Shown: piece by piece, positions 1 to 64,000 of the stretch
Numbering within the stretch: the stretch's first letter is position 1
How the letters are laid out: each line of letters starts with the position of its first letter
Assembly (NCBI GenBank): GCA_963573385.1
Contig: CAUYLG010033168.1
Location: forward strand, 1-64,000
From: Cacajao melanocephalus
Lineage: Eukaryota; Chordata; Mammalia; Primates; Pitheciidae
Direction: 5' to 3'
DNA: 64,000 bases
Made by a program: the position numbers and the translations under genes
Notes under the pieces: generated by a model
What the model was told of the DNA's origin: nothing
The model's input: the letters and a program-made list of their open reading frames with translations, nothing else
Databases searched by the model: none

Positions 1-314
1 CTTACAGGCAACAATTTCCAGAGACACATGAATGGTTGCTGTGCTTGGTAAACAGAGTCATAGAACTGGTCCAGAAGCAGGAACCGAGAAGAAACACAAT
101 GTCTTGTAAAACCACATAGCCGCCACCAGCCATTATCCAAATAGGAGAGAGGACAAAATTAACTTCTACAAAATCATCCATTTTCAGTTCCTACTTCCCC
201 ATAGCTCGACTGCCTCCAGGAGGGGGAGATGCGTCTGGGCTCAAGCTCACATTATGGCAGAGGCACGGTCAAGGGCCTCTACGCTGGAGCGATCCCCACA
301 ATGGGGGTATCTGT

Positions 315-411
315 GTTGTTCAGGCTGGTCTCGAACTCTGGCCTCAAGTGATCCTCCCATCTCAGCCTTCCAAAGTGCTAGGATTCCAGTTGTGAGCCAC
401 TGCACCTGGCC
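315..411 (-). mobile_element. Alu fragment
   Basis: Antisense 5'-monomer piece (caggctggtctcgaac to ccactgcacctggcc). Confidence 0.8.
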
Positions 412-518
412 TCTCTCTGTTGGTTACTGTCTCTCTATCTAACTGATTCTCTCTCTCTCTCTGAGTCTCTTTCTCTCTGTGTCTCTGGCCTCACCCTCTG
501 TCTCTGTCTCTGTCTCCG
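411..518. repeat. CT-rich tract
   Basis: Imperfect (CT)n/(TCTCTG)n polypyrimidine run. Confidence 0.8.
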
Positions 519-860
519 GAATCTGACTCCACTTCCCAGGAGACACCCCATCACAGTATCCAGGACCCCAGCATCTCCAGCTCTGTCCTCACAGCTCAGC
601 AGTTCTGGCCCAAAGAGCGTTCTGTCCCGATGGCTCTAGTGGAAGCCCCAACCCACAGCCTGGGTCACACCACCTGCCCAGCCCAGCCTGGGAGTAGGGG
701 GACATCCCATGAAAACAGGGGTGGGGTATGCTATGAGCAGCTGGGGATGCAGATGACCGGCAGAGTCCACCCAGGTGTTCTGGCCAGCCCGGACACCGAT
801 CAAACAGGGACGGCCCAGGCTCGGTCCTGGTCTTGACTGCCACCCGCTGCGCCCATCCAG

Positions 861-63703
<62,843 letters not shown>

Positions 63704-63809
63704 GTGGGTGTCTATGCCCTCAGGACCCAGGGAGGCAGGGAGCGGGGGAGTTTGCTCAAGGTCATATGTCTGTACTCCAGCAGGTGCTAGAATGTAGGAG
63801 TCACTCTGT

Positions 63810-63957
63810 GTGTGTGTGTGTGGGTGTGTGTGTGTGTGTGTGTGTGTGTGTCTTTGTGCTAGCAGATATGAGAACTAGTACGTGCCCTGTATGTGTGCAA
63901 GAACTCGGGGGGTTGAGGGAGCAGGTGTGTGAGCCTCTGTGTGTGTGTGTGTGTGTG
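63810..63957. repeat. (TG)n microsatellites
   Basis: Two TG runs (63810-63851 and 63937-63957) with mixed sequence between. Confidence 0.92.
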
Positions 63958-64000
63958 TTTTGAGACACTCACTTTGTCACCCAGGCTGGAGTGCAGCGGT
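63958..64000 (-). mobile_element. Alu, cut by window end
   Basis: Antisense start (tttgagacactcactttgtc, cccaggctggagtgcagcgg). Confidence 0.85.

Larger units (their letters stand above)
1..860. other. Intron sequence before EGF1
   Basis: Intron between an upstream exon (outside the window) and EGF1. It holds an Alu fragment (315-411) and a CT-rich tract (about 411-518). The rest is unique sequence in which I recognise no exon or element. Confidence 0.7.

Overview
The window is primate nuclear DNA. It carries most of one gene, the fibrillin-3 gene (FBN3), transcribed on the + strand. I assign it from the translated exons: an uninterrupted fibrillin series of EGF, calcium-binding EGF (cbEGF), TB (8-Cys) and hybrid domains in exactly the fibrillin order. 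The identity as FBN3 rather than FBN1 or FBN2 rests on the mixed Pro/Gly-rich spacer exon, the compact Alu-crowded introns and residue-level resemblance to human FBN3 as I remember it. The very high Alu density, with nested Alus, shows a primate. Scattered residue differences from my memory of human FBN3 make a non-human catarrhine likely, but I cannot check this here.

Fifty-four coding exons lie between 861 and 63703 and total 6963 bp (2321 codons). All introns are GT-AG and all are phase 1. Every exon is a multiple of three and none contains a stop. Every EGF/cbEGF keeps six cysteines and every TB keeps eight. In order the exons encode: EGF1-3, Hyb1, cbEGF1-2, TB1, Pro/Gly-rich spacer, EGF4, cbEGF3-6, TB2, cbEGF7-9, Hyb2, cbEGF10, TB3, cbEGF11-22, TB4 (with RGD), cbEGF23-24, TB5, cbEGF25-31, TB6, cbEGF32-36, TB7. 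The signal peptide and N-terminal unique domain exons lie upstream. The last cbEGF block (seven domains in other fibrillins) and the C-terminal propeptide lie downstream. The product is a secreted, rod-like microfibril subunit. cbEGFs stiffen with calcium, TB and hybrid domains act as hinges and ligand sites (latent TGF-beta/BMP complexes, integrins), and cysteines stabilise the fold.

Introns make up about 89% of the window. They hold roughly 75 Alu units in both orientations, several inserted into one another. They also hold LINE-1 pieces, ERVL-MaLR and other LTR remnants, MIRs, and probable DNA-transposon fossils. Tandem arrays are prominent: a 19-bp and a 22-bp minisatellite (10.0-10.9 kb), a CA-rich array (18.3-18.8 kb), a TG-rich array with higher-order structure (26.5-28.0 kb), a 1.5-kb ATCC-type satellite (38.5-40.1 kb), a 33-bp minisatellite embedded in LINE-1 sequence in five blocks (46.2-50.8 kb), a degenerate GGGCTAACCTGG family (55-58 kb) and an ATTC/ACTC array (59.3-59.7 kb). 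Large open frames across these arrays come from composition and are not genes.

Exon edges were placed by splice consensus, frame and domain homology and should be exact or nearly so. Repeat edges are good to about 10 bp. I saw no promoter, CpG-island start, RNA gene or second protein gene.
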